A DNA stretch of 64,000 nucleotides from Alicyclobacillus acidocaldarius subsp. acidocaldarius Tc-4-1 (GTDB taxonomy: Bacteria > Bacillota > Bacilli > Alicyclobacillales > Alicyclobacillaceae). The notes under the pieces are model-generated. The model was not told where the DNA came from. It searched no databases and was given only the letters and a program-made list of their open reading frames with translations. How positions within the stretch are numbered: position 1 is the first letter of the stretch; each line of letters starts with the position of its first letter. Of the stretch, positions 49,391 through 59,202 are shown in pieces. Both the position numbers and the translations under genes were made by a program. Location: contig NC_017167.1 in the NCBI RefSeq assembly GCF_000219875.1, positions 1,699,572 to 1,763,571 of the forward strand. Direction: 5' to 3'.

Positions 49391-50824
49391 TTACGAAGCA
49401 GGGACGGGTTTCGATGCTCGACCCTGGATCAGGTTGACGATCCGTTTCACGTTCACAACCAAAAACGTGAGATACACTTGGATGGCTACACGCCACTTGC
49501 CGCGGTAGCGTGCGCGTCCCAGGCCATGCCATTGTTTCAACTCGCCAAATGTGCGTTCGATGGCCTTCCGGTCGTGCAATGCTCGCCGTAAACTTCGCTG
49601 GCTCTGAAGTGACTCCCGAACCCGGTCGCTGAGATACACTCGCTTCCGGGTTTCCTTCTTTCCCAGACACGCGGTTTTCAATGGGCAGTTTTGGCAATCG
49701 GTTTGCGAAAAGTAGTACAGAAACCCGCCTTTGAAAGGCGTTTTTCCGCTCGTCTCCTTCCGTCCTGGGCACACAAAGGTGTCTTTCCGAGGCCGATAAC
49801 GGAATCGTGTCTTCGCCAGGACACCGGCGTTTCGTGAAGGAATCTCCGGCTTTGCGCCATGGCTGCGAATGGCGTTTCGATTCCCGATCGAGTCATAGCC
49901 TTTGTCGGCCACCACCGAAGTAAACCGATGCCCTTTGCGGACGTCCTGTTCAAGCAGTTCTGGCAGGTGCTCTCCTTCGTGTTCGTTCCCGCTCAATATT
50001 TGAACAGAAGTGACAATCCCAGAGGCATCCATGGACGCGTGGGCTTTGTAACCAAAAAACGGAGTCCGTTTGTTTTTGAATCCCCACCTGCCGTCCGGGT
50101 CGATCAAGTTGGTCACACCCCCTTCCCCCGACAGAATCTGTGCCACCGTGTCCCGCAAAGACTGCAATTCCGTATGGCCCGCAGCATCAACCGCGTCGAG
50201 CAAGTGTTGGGTCAACTTCTCCTCTTTGGCCAGGTCCGGCTCGGATGCATTCGTGTACTCTTCTTGTAGCTGGTTCGCCGTCTCCGCAGCGGTCTTGGCA
50301 TCTATGCGCTCCCAAGCACGGAACAGACGCCGCCGTGCAGCACGGAGTAACTCCTTCCGGTTTTGTACGGCTGCATTCGCCGAAATCACCGTGGCATCCA
50401 CACACTGCCGTTTCCCTTCAAGAAGCCCCTTTTGGCGGGCCTGTTCCACGATGCGGTCCAATAGCCGGGCGCATCGTTCAGGTCCCAGTCGGCGGCGGAA
50501 CACGACCAGGGTGGAGTCGTCAGGGGTATCGTCATCCAGAGAAAAGTGGGCAAAGGCACGATACAACAGGTTGTACCGCAGCTCCTCTGCAACCCGTACG
50601 TCTGACAGGTTGTAGAAGTACGCGAGAAACAGCACACGCAGGAGCTGTTCAGGCGCATAGGCAGGACGGCCATGATGGAGACTATACAGATCGCGGGTTT
50701 CTTCTTCCACGAAAGAAAAGTCGATATGTTGGTCAATGGCAAGAAGAATGTGATTCTCCGGCAACAGCTTTCGAATCAACCAGTCATCCCATAGCGAACG
50801 TGAATCCGGGAAGCGCGTGAGCAT
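49391..50824 (-). CDS. IS1182-family transposase
   Basis: 477 residues. DUF772 N-terminus (LLAIDQHIDFSFVEEETRDL, YNLLYRAFAHFSLDDDTPDD), DDE domain (QCVDATVISANAAVQN, TSVVADKGYDSIGNR, KAIERTFGELKQWHGLGRAR) with an insertion containing cysteines (FSQTDCQNCPLKTACLGKKE). Intact. Confidence 0.95.
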   Translation of the reverse strand: MLTRFPDSRSLWDDWLIRKLLPENHILLAIDQHIDFSFVEEETRDLYSLHHGRPAYAPEQLLRVLFLAYFYNLSDVRVAEELRYNLLYRAFAHFSLDDDTPDDSTLVVFRRRLGPERCARLLDRIVEQARQKGLLEGKRQCVDATVISANAAVQNRKELLRAARRRLFRAWERIDAKTAAETANQLQEEYTNASEPDLAKEEKLTQHLLDAVDAAGHTELQSLRDTVAQILSGEGGVTNLIDPDGRWGFKNKRTPFFGYKAHASMDASGIVTSVQILSGNEHEGEHLPELLEQDVRKGHRFTSVVADKGYDSIGNRNAIRSHGAKPEIPSRNAGVLAKTRFRYRPRKDTFVCPGRKETSGKTPFKGGFLYYFSQTDCQNCPLKTACLGKKETRKRVYLSDRVRESLQSQRSLRRALHDRKAIERTFGELKQWHGLGRARYRGKWRVAIQVYLTFLVVNVKRIVNLIQGRASKPVPAS

Positions 50825-50829
50825 GAGGA

Positions 50830-51162
50830 TCAGTCCTCCAGCATCAGACGGCGATTGTACTCGCCCAGTTTCTGTAGCGCCTCTCGCGCGGCGCGAAAAC
50901 GCTCAACCCCAGTGCGTACGGCATCCACTTTGTCGGCGGGGACGTGGCAGGTACGCGTCCGGCCATTCTCCGACCACGTCAGCAGGTAGTACGGCCCGTG
51001 TTTTTGCCCGGAATGGCAGATGCAATTGGGTTTGCCACAAGTGCGGTAGGTTTCGACAAGTGAGCCAGCGATCGCTCCATCGAGATGAGCGAGCAAGTGT
51101 TGCTGTTGACGATTTCGATGTAGGACGAGGATGCTTCTTTTAGACAAAGGGATCACCACCAA
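50830..51162 (-). CDS. DUF6788 family protein in the IS1182 element
   Basis: 110 residues. CGKPNCICHSGQKHGPYYLL is the signature of this family, probably a zinc-binding CxxxxCxC-H cluster. C-terminal helix DAVRTGVERFRAAREALQKL. Five bp before the transposase gene and inside the IS ends, so an accessory or regulatory transposition protein. Confidence 0.8.
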   Translation of the reverse strand: MVVIPLSKRSILVLHRNRQQQHLLAHLDGAIAGSLVETYRTCGKPNCICHSGQKHGPYYLLTWSENGRTRTCHVPADKVDAVRTGVERFRAAREALQKLGEYNRRLMLED

Positions 51163-51235
51163 TCCGATGTGTTATACACATATAAGAATACCGTGAAATC
51201 GCCCAATGAACAATGACTTTTTCAGAGCTCTCTTA

Positions 51236-51422
51236 CCTCAAGTTTGACAGCACCTCAGCAGTGGCGCGGGTTAGTGGGTGCGAGTTTGTACTACAACGCG
51301 ACCAGCCCCATCGTCAGATGGAGCTGGTCGCCAATTTCGCACTATTGAGCGCCGTCACGGCGCCTTAGCTTGTCGTGGTGAGTTGAATCATTTTGCTTGG
51401 CTGCGGTATGCCCAGCCGCCTC
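51236..51422 (+). pseudogene. IS1380-type N-terminal fragment (copy B)
   Basis: Nearly identical to 41858-42046 in inverted orientation (same residues KFDSTSAVARVSGCEFVLQR with small changes). The original start is cut off by the IS1182 end. Divergence begins right after GCCGCCTC. Confidence 0.5.
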
Positions 51423-51423
51423 A

Positions 51424-51516
51424 TGACTTCCGCGGTGATGGGTGGAGCTCTGGAACTGGACGTACGGCTCAGTGCCGACCATACGCCAGTGGTAATTCAC
51501 GACGAACAGGTGGATC
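51424..51516 (+). pseudogene. Glycerophosphodiester phosphodiesterase-like fragment
   Basis: Residues MTSAVMGGALELDVRLSADH, TPVVIHDEQVDR match the GDPD active-site region (ElDVrlt.D..pVViHDe..dR). Cut by the IS66 left end at 51517. No other part of the gene found. Confidence 0.6.
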
Positions 51517-51599
51517 GTAAGCGTCAAACCAAACCCACATGGTGTTTGCCCTCCTGCTGCTTGAAAATGGGCTCATCAAGCATCGGGAGGGTTCTTGTA

Positions 51600-51931
51600 T
51601 GCGAGAGCACATATCTCACCAGGAGCGTCGTGAACTTTGGCGTGAACGTATCGCTGCCTTCTACGACAGCGGCCAGTCCGCCAGTCAGTTTTGCGCTGAG
51701 CACGGTCTGAAACCCCATCAGTTCTGGTACTGGCTTCGCCGACTACGAAACGAAACCGCACCTGGCACGCATGACGCGACGTTCGTATCGGTCGTGACAG
51801 CCTCATCACCTTCGGATGTAAGCCGTTCGCCCCTGACCCTGCGCATTGGTTCGGTCGAGATTGACGTCCGTCCCGGCTACGACGCCTCGACACTTGCTGA
51901 GCTCATTCGGCTCGTGATGCACGTTTGCTAG
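51600..51931 (+). CDS. tnpA: IS66 accessory protein TnpA
   Basis: 110 residues, ATG 51600 (SD GGGAGG). HTH-like N-terminus (ERRELWRERIAAFYDSGQSA, FCAEHGLKPHQFWYWLRRLR). DNA-binding partner of IS66. Its stop overlaps the tnpB start. Confidence 0.85.
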
Positions 51932-52287
51932 CCTTCGACTGGATTTCGGATCACCGCGTGTATCTCGCCTGCGGCGCCACGGACATGCGCAAATCCATTG
52001 ACGGACTTGCCGCACTCGTTCAGGCGTCGTTTCAACTCGATCCGTTTTCGCCATGCCTGTTTGTCTTCTGCAATCGGCAACGGGACAAACTCAAAATCCT
52101 GCACTGGTCGCACAACGGCTTTTGGCTGTACTATCGGCGCTTAGAGCGCGGTCGATTCGATTGGCCAGAGACTGGCGATGCCAAGACCATGGTGATTACA
52201 CGGCGAGAGCTGAACTGGCTCCTGGATGGCCTTCCACTCGAGCAGCCCAAAGCGCATCGAGCTGTGCCTGCCCGTTCTGCGATTTGA
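51925..52287 (+). CDS. tnpB: IS66 Orf2 protein TnpB
   Basis: 120 residues; [53 protein letters not shown] is the conserved Orf2 core. Required for IS66 transposition; exact role unknown. Confidence 0.95.
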   Translation: MLAFDWISDHRVYLACGATDMRKSIDGLAALVQASFQLDPFSPCLFVFCNRQRDKLKILHWSHNGFWLYYRRLERGRFDWPETGDAKTMVITRRELNWLLDGLPLEQPKAHRAVPARSAI

Positions 52288-52332
52288 ACGGGACAAGGAG
52301 GAATCGGATCCACGTTGTCGAATGCTTAGGGC

Positions 52333-53958
52333 ATGACGCACGAGAACGGCACCATCACCATGACCGAACAAGAATACGAGGCCCTTCAGCGGGAAAAGGA
52401 GCAATTGCGCCAACAGGTGGCCTACTTGGAGGAGCAGATCCATCTGCTCCGTCATCGTCTGTTTGGGCCTTCCAGTGAAAAGCGCCGCAAGACCCAGGCT
52501 GAGTCGGACAGCGTCCAGCTCTCGCTGTTCAACGAAGCCGAAGTCGAGGCGGACGCCACAGCTTCTGAGGAGACCGAGGAAAGCGATACGGACGCGACGT
52601 CAGAAGGCGTGGAGACGGAGACCATCACGTATAAGCGCCGGAAGCCTCGTGCGGCGCGGGAGCGTGACGCCTGGCTGTATCAGGGCGAAGCAGACGAGGT
52701 CGTCGAATACCGACTGTCAGATGACGAGCGAGTCTGCCCGAAATGTGCGGGTGAGCTTCACGAGATGAGCCGTGAGGTCACGCGGCGCGTGAAAATCATC
52801 CCGGCGCAGATGAAAAAAGTCGAGTACGTGCGGTACGTGTACGCCTGCCGGCACTGTGAAGCGCAAGACGTGGAGACCCCCGTAGTGCGCGCGCCGATGC
52901 CGAAGCCGGTGCAGGCGAAAAGTCTCGCGACGCCGGAAGCGGTCGCCTATGTGATGACGAAGAAATTTGTCGACGGGATGCCGCTGTATCGGCAAGAGCA
53001 ACAGTTTGCGCGGCACGGGTATCCGCTGTCCCGCCAGACGCTGGCGAATTGGGTGGTGCACGCGGCGGAGACATGGTTAGAGCCGCTCTATGCGAAATTG
53101 CGCCAAGTGCTCTTGGCTCAGCGCTATCTACATGCGGACGAAACGACCCTGCAAGTGTTACATGAAGCCGGGCGCGCAGCGCAGACCCAGTCGTACATGT
53201 GGGTATATCGCAGCAGTATGAATGGACCGCCCATTGTCCTGTACGATTACCAGGAAACGCGAAGTGCGGACCATCCGCGGCGGTTCTTGGCAGGGTTTCA
53301 AGGGTATCTGCACGTGGATGGATACGCGGGATATGAGGGCTTACCGGATGTCACCCTTGTCGGATGTTGGGCACATGCGCGGCGGAAATTTGACGAAGCC
53401 CTCAAGGCAGTGCCTCCCAAGGAGCGAAAGGGCAAGACGGCGGCGGAAGAAGGACTGTCCTTCTGCAACGCGCTGTATGCGGTGGAGAAGAAGCTGAAGA
53501 ACGCAAGCGCCGAAGAGCGGCAACGTGTGCGGATGGCCAAAAGTAAGCCCATCCTGGACGCGTTTTTGGCATGGCTTGAAAAGCAGGAACAGCAGGTGTT
53601 GCCGAAAAGCGCGTTAGGACGAGCGGTGAGCTATGGCCTGAAGCAGTGGCCCAAGCTGATTCGGTACGTCGAAGATGGGCATTTGGAGATCGACAACAAC
53701 CGATGCGAGCGGTCATTGAAGCCGTTTGTGATCGGACGGAAGAACTGGCTTTTTGCCAATACGCCGCGTGGAGCGCGAGCCAGTGCTGTGACATACAGCA
53801 TCGTGGAGACGTCGAAGGAAAACGGACTGAATCCGACCGCGTATCTCACGTATCTCTTTGAACGGATGCCGAATATGGACATCAAGGATGAAGCGGCGTT
53901 CGAGGCATTGTTGCCCTGGTCAGAAGGGCTTCCGGAAGGGATTCGAGTGAAGAGGTGA
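52333..53958 (+). CDS. tnpC: IS66 transposase TnpC
   Basis: 541 residues. N-terminal leucine-zipper/HTH, zinc finger CPKCAGELH..CRHCEA, catalytic Asp in [14 protein letters not shown] and HVDGYAGYEGLP, Glu in IDNNRCERSLKPF. Intact. Confidence 0.95.
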   Translation: MTHENGTITMTEQEYEALQREKEQLRQQVAYLEEQIHLLRHRLFGPSSEKRRKTQAESDSVQLSLFNEAEVEADATASEETEESDTDATSEGVETETITYKRRKPRAARERDAWLYQGEADEVVEYRLSDDERVCPKCAGELHEMSREVTRRVKIIPAQMKKVEYVRYVYACRHCEAQDVETPVVRAPMPKPVQAKSLATPEAVAYVMTKKFVDGMPLYRQEQQFARHGYPLSRQTLANWVVHAAETWLEPLYAKLRQVLLAQRYLHADETTLQVLHEAGRAAQTQSYMWVYRSSMNGPPIVLYDYQETRSADHPRRFLAGFQGYLHVDGYAGYEGLPDVTLVGCWAHARRKFDEALKAVPPKERKGKTAAEEGLSFCNALYAVEKKLKNASAEERQRVRMAKSKPILDAFLAWLEKQEQQVLPKSALGRAVSYGLKQWPKLIRYVEDGHLEIDNNRCERSLKPFVIGRKNWLFANTPRGARASAVTYSIVETSKENGLNPTAYLTYLFERMPNMDIKDEAAFEALLPWSEGLPEGIRVKR

Positions 53959-54222
53959 AATTTCAAATTCATCAGCGAAGGCCCTGCCGGCGACGGCGGG
54001 CCTTTCGTATGGAAGGACGAGTCCTTGAGCACCCATGCGGAGCCGGGCGGATGCTCAGCCCCACGCCTGACACATGAGTCAAGGTGTAGTTCGGTTGACG
54101 TTTACACTACAGCTTGAGGTGTGAACGTCAAATCCCGCCCACCTTGCATTCCGACCACGGCTGCATCAAACTCATGCATGACGAACAACCCCGCCGGGGA
54201 ACCAGCGGGGCAGTTTCGCATG

Positions 54223-55824
54223 CTATGCTTTTTTCGTCCGTCTGCGGATTCGCTCTGGCAGACGCTCCGACCACGGCAGCAAGTCGTCCATCGTCGGGTC
54301 GTCAGTTCGGATGTTGGGTAGCCGTTCGAACAGGTATTCCAGGTACAAGTATGGATCCAGTCCGTTCTCCTTGGCCGTCTCCACTAGGCTGTACGCGATG
54401 GCGCTCGCCCGCGCGCCCCGTGGCGTGTTCGCGAACAGGAAATTCTTCCGGCCAATCACAAACCGCTTGATCGATCGTTCGCTCCGATTGTTGTCCAACT
54501 CCAGATGCCCGTCCTCCAGAAACGCCGTGAGCTTCGGCCATTGGTTGAGGCAATACGAAACCGCCTGCCCCAAGGCGCTCTTGGGCAGTACCTGTTCACC
54601 CTGCTCCTGAAGCCACGTCAAAAACTCGTCCAGCACCGGTCGGCTTAATCTCTGCCGCTTTGCGTGACGTTCTTCTGGCGGCGCGTCTTTCAGGGCGCGT
54701 TCAATCTTGAACAACCGGTTGCAGTATTCCAATCCTATCCTGGCCGCTGTCGGTTTCTTTCGCTCCTCTGCCGGCAGCGCGGTATGCGCCTCGTGAAACT
54801 TGCGTCTGGCGTGTGCCCAACATCCAACCAGCTTCACATCCGGAATCTCGTTGTACCCGCTGTACCCGTCCACGTGCAGATAACCCTTGAATCCCTTGAG
54901 AAATCGCTTCGGGTGCTCCTTCGAACGAGTCTCCTGATAGTCAAACAGAACAATCGGTGGCCCATCCTGACCGCTTCGGTACAGCCACATGTACGATGTC
55001 GCCTCGGCAGGTCTCCCCGGCTCATGCAGCACCTGCAGTGTCGTCTCGTCCGCATGGAGGTACCGGCGCTTGAGCAACTCCTCATGCAGCCGGTTGTATA
55101 TCCATTCGAGCCACCGCGTCGTCCCCAACACCACCCAGTTCGCCAGGGTCTGCCGGGTCAACCGCAGGCCTTGCCGGGCAAACTGCTCCTCCAGGCGGTA
55201 CAGCGGCAAGCCATCCACGTATTTCTTGTCGATCACGTACGCCAGCATCGAAGCGGACGCCAGGCTGCCCGGTATCGGGGGCTTGGGCATTTGCGCCTTG
55301 ACCATGGGCGTTTCGGTCCGATGCTTGTCACACATCCGGCATGCGTATTGTTGCTGGACATGTTCGCGCACCTTCGTCTGTGCCGGGATGTGGATGAGCT
55401 CGCGACGGATCTCGACACCTGCCTCGTCCATGACCTCGCCGCAGCACGGACAGATCCGTTCTTCCTCCGGCAGACGGTATTCAATCCGCTCCACCGGAAG
55501 GTCTGCCAGCATGGCGTCCCGCTGCCCTGGCTGCTTCTTGCGCCGCTGGTACGTCACCGTTTCGAAGGTGGGTTCCTCTGCCTCTGGCTGCGCCTCCGCC
55601 TCCGCCTCGTTGAATATCAGGTCCAAGCGTATCTGGTCGTCCGTTATGCGTTCGCTGGATTTCCCGAATTGCCGATGGCGGGCCAGACGAAGCTGTTCCA
55701 GCAGCAACTTGACCTGCTTTTTCAGCTCCGCGATTTCCTTCTCTTGTGCTTCGCAGCGCGCCTGCAGGGTTTCCAGTTGGTTCGGGGTCGCTGTTGGGTT
55801 CATCATGCAAAAGGACTTCGACAC
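54223..55824 (-). CDS. tnpC: IS66 transposase TnpC (copy 2)
   Basis: About 527-533 residues ([20 protein letters not shown] start also possible at 55806). Zinc finger CPCCGEV..CRMCDK, catalytic [39 protein letters not shown]. Intact, clearly diverged from copy 1. Confidence 0.95.
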   Translation of the reverse strand: MSKSFCMMNPTATPNQLETLQARCEAQEKEIAELKKQVKLLLEQLRLARHRQFGKSSERITDDQIRLDLIFNEAEAEAQPEAEEPTFETVTYQRRKKQPGQRDAMLADLPVERIEYRLPEEERICPCCGEVMDEAGVEIRRELIHIPAQTKVREHVQQQYACRMCDKHRTETPMVKAQMPKPPIPGSLASASMLAYVIDKKYVDGLPLYRLEEQFARQGLRLTRQTLANWVVLGTTRWLEWIYNRLHEELLKRRYLHADETTLQVLHEPGRPAEATSYMWLYRSGQDGPPIVLFDYQETRSKEHPKRFLKGFKGYLHVDGYSGYNEIPDVKLVGCWAHARRKFHEAHTALPAEERKKPTAARIGLEYCNRLFKIERALKDAPPEERHAKRQRLSRPVLDEFLTWLQEQGEQVLPKSALGQAVSYCLNQWPKLTAFLEDGHLELDNNRSERSIKRFVIGRKNFLFANTPRGARASAIAYSLVETAKENGLDPYLYLEYLFERLPNIRTDDPTMDDLLPWSERLPERIRRRTKKA

Positions 55825-55867
55825 GGTCGTCGAAATCCCTTGACAGATACTTCTGTGTTTACCGGCC

Positions 55868-56233
55868 TCACACCACTTTTTTCGCGGTAACCCTTCGGTG
55901 TGCTTTCGGTTGGTTCCATGGCAGTCCGTCCAACAGCCAGTTCAGCTCCCGGTGGCTGATGACGAGGGTCTTGCCGTCGCTTGTGTCCGGCCATTGAAAC
56001 CGGCCCCGCTCCAGCCGCCGATAATACAGCCAGAAGCCGTTGTGCTCCCAGTACAGCAGCTTCAGTTTGTCCCGCCCCCGGTTACAGAACACGAACACCG
56101 CGGGAGAAAACGGGTCCAGGTGAAACGACTCCTGCACCAGAGCCGCCAATCCGTCGATGGACTTGCGCATGTCTGTGCTGCCGCAAGCCAGGTACACGCG
56201 CAACTCTCCCGGTCCAGCACCGATGTTCAGCAT
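55868..56233 (-). CDS. tnpB: IS66 Orf2 protein TnpB (copy 2)
   Basis: 121 residues. [40 protein letters not shown] core. Overlaps the end of tnpA by 7 bp. Confidence 0.95.
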   Translation of the reverse strand: MLNIGAGPGELRVYLACGSTDMRKSIDGLAALVQESFHLDPFSPAVFVFCNRGRDKLKLLYWEHNGFWLYYRRLERGRFQWPDTSDGKTLVISHRELNWLLDGLPWNQPKAHRRVTAKKVV

Positions 56234-56586
56234 AGCGAGGCCAAGGTGCGCACCACATCGCGCAGCAGTTCAGTATCGTAACCGGGCGTGACCTCGATGA
56301 CAGCAGGGCCCACGCGCACGGACAGCGGCTTGTCCGTCACTTCAGGCGCGGATTTCTCCACACGCACCGGGATGAAACGCGGCTCAGCATGATCACGTTG
56401 ACGGCCGCTGTGGTTGGTGTCCGCCTTAAACTTGCCGACCCAATACCACAGCTGGTGTTCCTTGACCTGATGCGCAGCACACCACGCTGCGCCTGTCAAT
56501 CCGCTGGCCCGAAAGTCCGCCACGCGGGCACGCCAAAGCTCGCGAAGTTCCTCCAACTCTGCTTTTGTCAAATGGATCCCTCCCAT
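56227..56586 (-). CDS. tnpA: IS66 accessory protein TnpA (copy 2)
   Basis: 119 residues. LEELRELWRARVADFRASGL, WCAAHQVKEHQLWYWVGKFK. First gene of the element. Confidence 0.85.
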   Translation of the reverse strand: MGGIHLTKAELEELRELWRARVADFRASGLTGAAWCAAHQVKEHQLWYWVGKFKADTNHSGRQRDHAEPRFIPVRVEKSAPEVTDKPLSVRVGPAVIEVTPGYDTELLRDVVRTLASLC

Positions 56587-56654
56587 ATACGGCTCTGGGG
56601 GGATCGTCTCGCAGGAGAGGGCCTGGCGCTAGGTGCGGACTATTTGACGCTCAC

Positions 56655-56877
56655 GGTGATCGGGATCCTCACGATACTTGGCGATCCACCCATACAAGCT
56701 CTTCGGGGAAATCCCGAGATCACGAGCCACTTCGCTCGCCGGTCTGTCACTCTCGAGCGCCAACTCTACTGCGTGCAGTTTAAATTCTTTGTCGTACTTC
56801 TGTGTCACAAGGGCTCACCTCGAATTCAACTTATTTTTACATTCTCGATTCGCCCTGTCCACAGTTTGATCCTAACA
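56655..56877 (-). pseudogene. IS3 left end and orfA fragment, cut by IS66
   Basis: GTG ACA CAG AAG start then KEFKLHAVELALESDRPASE, VARDLGISPKSLYGWIAKYR, matching OrfA at 40474, ending at the IS66 boundary. Left end near 56877. Confidence 0.75.
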
Positions 56878-56881
56878 TCAA

Positions 56882-56994
56882 AGGGCTTGATGTGGAGAAG
56901 CGGGCATGATAGCCTGGCAGGCTTTACGAGGGCGAGCGTCGCTCGGCTGCACAAAACGCGAAGTCATGCCCGCAGAGGCTCCATGTCAAGCCCT
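56882..56994. repeat. Palindromic ~112-nt element, copy 3
   Basis: AGGGCTTGA / TCAAGCCCT, GTGGAG / CTCCAT(G) and GCGGGCATGA / TCATGCCCGC. The apical part is similar to copy 2. Lies between an IS3 left end and an IS3 right end (CTTGACTTAACACC, ~57077). Confidence 0.8.
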
Positions 56995-57077
56995 GACCGC
57001 CAATATCGACGCCGATCCGTGCACATTGAACAACATTCTCGGTTTTGGGGTGTCCACAAACTTGACTTAACACCACG

Positions 57078-57264
57078 GTTCGCTGATGTGTCCCGTCAAG
57101 GGTGTATCCGAACCGGTTCGCATGGTGTTCGAAGTTATCGAACGGACCACGACGGCCGACGGCCAAATCTTATTGGTACCGGACATTGAGGTCAGCGCCT
57201 ACTGGACCTCACTGCCGGATGACCCGGCTGTGATCATTCGCCTGTATCACGACCACGCCGTGAT
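57078..57264 (+). pseudogene. IS1380-type transposase, C-terminal fragment
   Basis: Residues PVRMVFEVIERTTTADGQIL, LVPDIEVSAYWTSLPDDPAV, IIRLYHDHA match the C-terminal catalytic region of IS1380 transposases. Truncated on the right by the IS1634 left end. Confidence 0.6.
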
Positions 57265-59202
57265 CCCGACTTCGACAGTTGGACATAGCACGTAGACTCA
57301 TGGATGGATGTGGGATTCTATTGCGGCGCGGCTTGTCGGACTTATCCACAGGCATCCGCCGTGTTTTCATTTGTATTTTTGTAGGCATGCGTTTGGTTGT
57401 GGATAACTTATTTTGTCGTTTACAAGTTCGTAGTACATGCCGTATCATGTGGGCATGTATATCCGAGTCATTCGCCGAAAAAACAAGAACGGTTCTGTCA
57501 CCGGTTACGTGCAGTTGGCCCATAACTATCGCGATCCCAACACCGGCCAGCCCAAGGCCAAGGTCCTCTACACCTTCGGCCGCGAAGACGAAATCGACCT
57601 CGAGGCCCTCCGGCGCCTTGCCCAGAGCATCCATCGCTTCGTTGGCGACGAGTTTACCGCCGGACGTGGTCAGTCGGAGGGCATCCAAACCACGCTGCTG
57701 GACAGCCGTCCCATGGGAGGGGCGTATCTGCTAGACGAGCTGTGGCGACAGCTTGGATTGGATGAGGTCCTGCGAGAGCGGCTTGCCGACCGGAAGTTTA
57801 AGGCGGCTGTCGAGCGTGTCATCTTCGCCATGGTCGCCAATCGCGCGTTGGCGCCAAGCAGCAAGCTGGCCATGGAAGAATGGGTCGACCGTGAAGTGGC
57901 TCTCCCTGGGATGACCGAGTTGGACGTGTGGCAGGCATATCGGGCTATGGACTTTCTCCTGGATGTGGCGGAAGACCTGCAGTACGAGGTCTTCCGGCGA
58001 GTGAGTGATCTCTTGAACCTGGACGTGGACCTTCTGTTCTTTGACACGACCTCCACGTACTTCGAGACGGAGGACGAGTCTGACGACGGCCTGCGACGCA
58101 AGGGGTATTCCAAAGACCATCGGCCCGATTTGCCTCAGGTGGTGATCGGGCTTGCGGTGACGCGGGAGGGCATCCCCGTGCGCTGCTGGACGTGGCCTGG
58201 CAACACAGCGGACATGAGCGTGGTCGAGGAGGTCAAACAGGACCTCATCGGTTGGCGGCTTGGTCGCGTGATCACGGTCGTGGATCGAGGTTTCGTCTCA
58301 GAGAGCAATTTGCGGATCCTGCAACGCGCCGGGGGTCACTACATCGCTGGGGAGAAGATGACCTCCGGGAAACCAGCGGTGGAAGCGGCGTTGGCGCACC
58401 CTGGACGTTTTCGTGAGGTTCGCCCCAACTTGAAAGTGAAGGAGGTCGTGGTGGGAGACGGAGAGGCCCGGGTCCGTTACGTGTTGGCGTTCAATCCCGA
58501 GGAAGCCAAACGCGATGCGGCGCGCCGAGAGGCGATGTTGCGCGAGCTTCGGATGGAGTTGGAACGCCTCAAAGAGCTTCAGGGCGAAGCGCACACGAAG
58601 GCCCACTGTCGGCTTGCGAGCCATCCAACGTTCAAGCGCTATCTGAAACAGGACCGATGGGGAAACCTGCGGATTGACCCGGAGGCTGTGCGGCAAGCGG
58701 CTCATCTGGACGGGAAGTACCTGATCCGCACCTCAGATGACACGCTGTCCGTGGACGATGTGGCGCTGGGATACAAGCAGCTTTTGATGGTGGAGTCAGC
58801 GTTTCGTACCCTGAAGACGACGTTGGACATCCGTCCCATGTATCACCGGAAGGACGAGCGCATTCGGTCGCATGTGCTGCTTTGCTGGCTGGCCTTGTTG
58901 TTGGTGCGCATCGCGGAGGTCCAAACTGGGCGGACATGGTCAGACATCCGCTCTCACATGCAAGCGATGCACCGGGTGACGAAGAGCACGCTGGAAGGGA
59001 TTGTCGTGCAGCGGACAGAGACGACAGAGGCGCAGCGGGAGATCCTGCGAGCCTTGAGGATCAAGGAACCACCGAGGATCCTGAAGGTAGAACCTCGAGC
59101 AAGAGGGCTGTAGACACTACGCGAGTTATCCACAGGTCCCACGAACCCGCGTCGGCCATGGGTTCGTGGGACTTTGTATGACTACCAAGTGTCGAAGTCG
59201 GG
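57265..59202 (+). mobile_element. Complete IS1634-family element
   Basis: Terminal inverted repeats CCCGACTTCGACAGTTGG / CCCGACTTCGACACTTGG. One intact transposase. Partial copies are at 32023 and 35475. Confidence 0.9.
57455..59113 (+). CDS. IS1634-family transposase
   Basis: 552 residues from ATG 57455. DDE residues in LLFFDTTSTYFETE, VITVVDRGFVSESN and LMVESAFRTLKTTL. N-terminal MYIRVIRRKNKNGSVTGYVQ is typical. Intact. Confidence 0.95.
   Translation: MYIRVIRRKNKNGSVTGYVQLAHNYRDPNTGQPKAKVLYTFGREDEIDLEALRRLAQSIHRFVGDEFTAGRGQSEGIQTTLLDSRPMGGAYLLDELWRQLGLDEVLRERLADRKFKAAVERVIFAMVANRALAPSSKLAMEEWVDREVALPGMTELDVWQAYRAMDFLLDVAEDLQYEVFRRVSDLLNLDVDLLFFDTTSTYFETEDESDDGLRRKGYSKDHRPDLPQVVIGLAVTREGIPVRCWTWPGNTADMSVVEEVKQDLIGWRLGRVITVVDRGFVSESNLRILQRAGGHYIAGEKMTSGKPAVEAALAHPGRFREVRPNLKVKEVVVGDGEARVRYVLAFNPEEAKRDAARREAMLRELRMELERLKELQGEAHTKAHCRLASHPTFKRYLKQDRWGNLRIDPEAVRQAAHLDGKYLIRTSDDTLSVDDVALGYKQLLMVESAFRTLKTTLDIRPMYHRKDERIRSHVLLCWLALLLVRIAEVQTGRTWSDIRSHMQAMHRVTKSTLEGIVVQRTETTEAQREILRALRIKEPPRILKVEPRARGL

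Larger units (their letters stand above)
49249..51230 (-). mobile_element. IS1182-family element with DUF6788 accessory gene
   Basis: Bounded by the inverted repeat GAGCTCTGAAAAAGT (left 49249, right ending 51230). Carries a full transposase and a small upstream gene. A 3' fragment of the same element is at 59203-59757. Confidence 0.85.
51517..54105 (+). mobile_element. Complete IS66-family element (copy 1)
   Basis: Ends GTAAGCGTCAAACC and (reverse complement) GTAAACGTCAACCG. Carries tnpA, tnpB and tnpC, all intact. A direct target duplication is not evident. Confidence 0.85.
54121..56654 (-). mobile_element. Complete IS66-family element (copy 2)
   Basis: Ends GTGAACGTCAAATC (54121) and GTGAGCGTCAAATA (reverse complement, ending 56654). 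Opposite orientation to and only distantly related to copy 1. Inserted in an IS3 orfA. Confidence 0.85.

Noticed and set aside
41858-51422. 185-bp inverted duplicate with GCGACCAGC/GCTGGTCGC hairpin as a structured RNA
   Set aside because: The hairpin is inside a fragment that reads as the N-terminus of an IS1380-type transposase, so coding sequence plus IS duplication explains it.
54664-55890. 408-aa plus-strand frame
   Set aside because: Antisense of the intact IS66 tnpC.
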